From contig CM060732.1 of assembly GCA_030704615.1 (NCBI GenBank), positions 24,182,001-24,242,000 of the forward strand: 60,000 bases of DNA, in the 5' to 3' direction. The DNA is from Takakia lepidozioides. Taxonomy: Eukaryota > Streptophyta > Takakiopsida > Takakiales > Takakiaceae. A program made the position numbers and the translations under genes. A model generated the notes under the pieces. That model saw nothing but the letters and a program-made list of their open reading frames with translations. It made no database searches and was not told where the DNA came from. Shown here piece by piece: positions 57,597 through 60,000 of this stretch; positions within the stretch are counted from its first letter, which is position 1, and the number at the start of each line of letters is the position of its first letter.

Positions 57597-60000
57597 TTTT
57601 TGCGCGCAGATCAAGGAATGAGCATAGAACGGCTCTGGCAGGAGTTCTTCTCAGATCCCTCACAGTGGTGGGATAACAGGTCTGCAAAGGTGAGCATTTC
57701 TTTATTATTGAGAGAGTTGGTCAAGGAGGGCTTGTCACTGCAGCTGAGCGGATTGGACCTCCAAGTCCTTAGGTGATTGCCAGTTCTGCTCTGTTTTTAG
57801 TGAACAACAGCAAAAGCGAATTATCAAAAGGTTAGCAGTGTCTGCAAGTAGGGAGTTCTTCCTTGGTTTCTGAAAGTGACTTTTAGCTTGGGTGGTTATA
57901 GCCTGCTCTATGCAATGCTGGTGCTGAAGCTATGGCTGCTGAGCTGTCCACTTGTCGATTTCACAGATAAGCCCGAGATCACCAGACTTCAGGCACAAAG
58001 AAACAAAGGAGGTCCTTTGGGTCGAGAGTTTGTTGAACCCGCCTTGGGTGAAAGCAGAGCTAGATGCCATGACAGGAGGTCGAGTACAATCTGGTGATAG
58101 TTCTGATGTCATTGTACAGGATGGAGCTCCAAGCGGAGAATACAATGGGTATTGTTTTCTTGATGATGATGATTGCAGTACATGTCTGCACTAGTCTTGG
58201 AACTTTGCCTCCTAAGTAGAATTCTCTTGGCAGTATCCAGAAGCTTTATGTGAGGGTGAGTTAATGCATCTAACTTGCATCTAACTTGCATCATGCAGGA
58301 CTGGACGGTTTAATCAGTCACAATTCTTTGTCAGACATTATACTGGTGGCAGGGTTAACACATCTGCCATCACAACTGCTTTTGAAAGAGGACCAAGAGA
58401 AGGAGTAAACTATAGCTCTTCTGACCCTAGTGGGGACCCAAGGACACCAATGGAGAGGATGCACATTTTGAATCTACGGGGCATTCGGGCAGATTTCCAT
58501 ACTTATGTCTGTCTGCTGCAGGAGTGTATCAACATGAAAGACCTAGCAGAAGGAAAGCAGCTGCACGCCCATATAATGCAAAGTGGATTCAAGCCAAACG
58601 TTTTTTTACTGAACTGCTTTATCAACATGTATGCGAAATGCGGGAGCCTTCTGGATGCACGCAAAGTATTTGACAAAATGCCTGAACGAACTTTGTCTAC
58701 TTGGAACATAATGATAGCAGGATATTCCAAGCGGGGGTATGGTAGGGAGGCTTTAAAAATATATGAGCAAATGCAACAGGAAGGGGTGACACCCAATAGG
58801 GTCACCTTCATTTGCACTGTCAATGCATGTGCCAGCTTAGGAATCCTGGAAAAGGGCAACAAGGTCCATGCTGATGTCATTAAAGCTGGAATTGTGTCGT
58901 ATATTAATTTGGACACTGCCCTTGTTGACATGTATGCCAAATGCGGGAGTGTGAATGATGCTCGTCAAGTATTTGACAACATGTCTGAACGAAATGTGGT
59001 CTCATGGAATGCCATGATCACAGGATACACTCAGCGTGGGTGTGGCATGGAGGCTTTTGAGATATATGAGCGAATGCAACAGGAAGGAGTGAAGCCTGAC
59101 AGGGTCACTTTCATTTGCGTTGTCAATGCACGTGCCAGCATTGGAGGCCTGGAAAAGGCCAAAGAGGTACATGCTGACATGATCAAAGCTGGAATCGCAC
59201 CAGACCTTGTTCTGCAGACTGCCCTTGCAGACATGTATTGCAAATGTGGGAGCATGAAGGATGCACGTGAAGTGTTTGATGGTATGGCTGAACGAAATGT
59301 CATCTCATGGAGTGCGATGATTGCAGGATATGCTCAGCATGGGTGTAGTAGGGAGGCTTTCGAGATGTATGAGCAAATGCAACTGGAAGGGGTGACACCT
59401 AACAGGGTCACATTCATTGCCATTCTCAATGCATGTTCCAGCCAAGGAGCCCTGGAAAAGGGCAAAGAGGTCCATGTTGACATTGTCAAAGCTGGAACTG
59501 CACCAGATATCATTCTAGAGACAGCCCTTGCTGACATGTATGCCAAATGTGGGAGCATGAAGGATGCGCGTCGAGTATTCAATAATATGGGTAATCGAAA
59601 TGTCATCTCATGGACTGCCATTATCAAAGGATATGGCCAGCATGGATGCGGTTGGGAGGCCCTGCAACTATTTGAACAGATGCAACTGGAAGGTTCGAAG
59701 CCGGACAGTATTACGTTCATGTCCCTTCTCTCCGCCTGCAGCCATGGAGGCCTAGTGGATGAAGGCCATCACTACTTTCATTCCATGTGTCGAGATCATG
59801 GTCTCACCCCTACAGTGGAGCATTTTAACTGCATGGTGGACCTTCTTGGCCGTGCAGGGCGATTGGATGAGGCAGAGGACCTCATTAACAAAATGCCACT
59901 CAAACCAGATGCAGGGGTGTGGAGAGCCTTGCTTAGTGCATGCAGAATCTATGGCGATGTGAAATTAGCAGAACACGCAGCAAAATCCCTTCTCAAGAGT
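57597..60000 (+). CDS. PLS-class PPR protein with N-terminal PDF motif, continues past the window
   Basis: Three exons join in phase: 57597-57689 (MSIERLWQEFFSDPSQWWDN, then RSAK, donor GTGAGC), 57967-58148 (SPDFRHKETKEVLWVESLLN, then PPWVKAELDAM) and 58299 onward. The first two make a complete PDF motif (LWQ.FF..P..WWDNR...SPDF.HK.T.E.LW...PPWV), known from OSB organellar single-stranded-DNA-binding proteins. After a ~60-residue linker, about 15 P, L and S repeats follow (HAHIMQSGFKPNVFLLNCFI then NMYAKCGSLLDARKVFDKMP, and so on). The E-region begins near 59870 (KPDAGVWRALLSACRIYGDV). The DYW or E end is beyond 60000. PLS PPR proteins bind organelle RNA, often for C-to-U editing. The upstream start codon and targeting peptide are not identified. 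Confidence 0.88.

Noticed and set aside
1-60000. CRISPR arrays, bacterial operons or prophage
   Set aside because: No regular repeat-spacer arrays were seen. Gene structures are spliced plant genes throughout.

Overview
This window is nuclear DNA of a land plant. It holds spliced plant genes with long introns, Ty1/copia, Ty3/gypsy and LINE elements, and an organellar PPR gene. A gene resembling an outer-dynein-arm docking subunit (49.9-53.2 kb) points to flagellate sperm, so a seed-free plant (fern, lycophyte or bryophyte) or less likely a cycad or Ginkgo. The species cannot be fixed from sequence alone.

Layout. (1) 1-10.5 kb, + strand: 3' half of MED25/PFT1, a Mediator subunit. Its introns carry a reversed gypsy remnant and a LINE that is itself split by about 0.9 kb containing a tRNA-like sequence. 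(2) 10.5-19 kb: gene-poor, AT-rich stretch with a gypsy fragment, a deleted copia-type element and a TTAA-flanked piggyBac-like MITE candidate. (3) 19.05-33.94 kb, - strand: a five-exon LRR gene like Arabidopsis AT4G23840. All exon phases join into about 658 codons. Its introns hold several LINE copies and a 5.3 kb copia element with 310-bp LTRs and 5-bp target duplications. (4) 34.7-36.95 kb, + strand: an intronless ABCG half-transporter of the ABCG2/6/16/20 type. (5) 40.09-47.90 kb, + strand: NOT2/VIP2 of the CCR4-NOT complex, 12 coding exons whose phases join into 700 residues. (6) 49.9-53.2 kb, - strand: the ODA docking-complex-like coiled-coil gene, partly resolved. (7) 57.6 kb to the right edge, + strand: a PLS-class PPR gene whose upstream exons encode an OSB-type PDF motif spliced in phase to the PPR exon.

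The cellular genes are unrelated in function: transcription (MED25), mRNA deadenylation and transcription (NOT2), lipid export (ABCG), sperm axoneme (docking subunit), organelle RNA or DNA handling (PDF-PPR), and an uncharacterised LRR protein. There is no operon-like logic.

The most interesting points are the PDF-PPR gene architecture, the piggyBac-like MITE, a 145-bp hairpin-bearing insert placed exactly inside the copia RT YVDD codons, and a LINE family in which two long copies share the same 5' end while others are stubs of 20-50 bp with clean 9-10 bp target duplications. Exons were called by eye from splice sites, phase and remembered family sequences. No search or alignment program was run.
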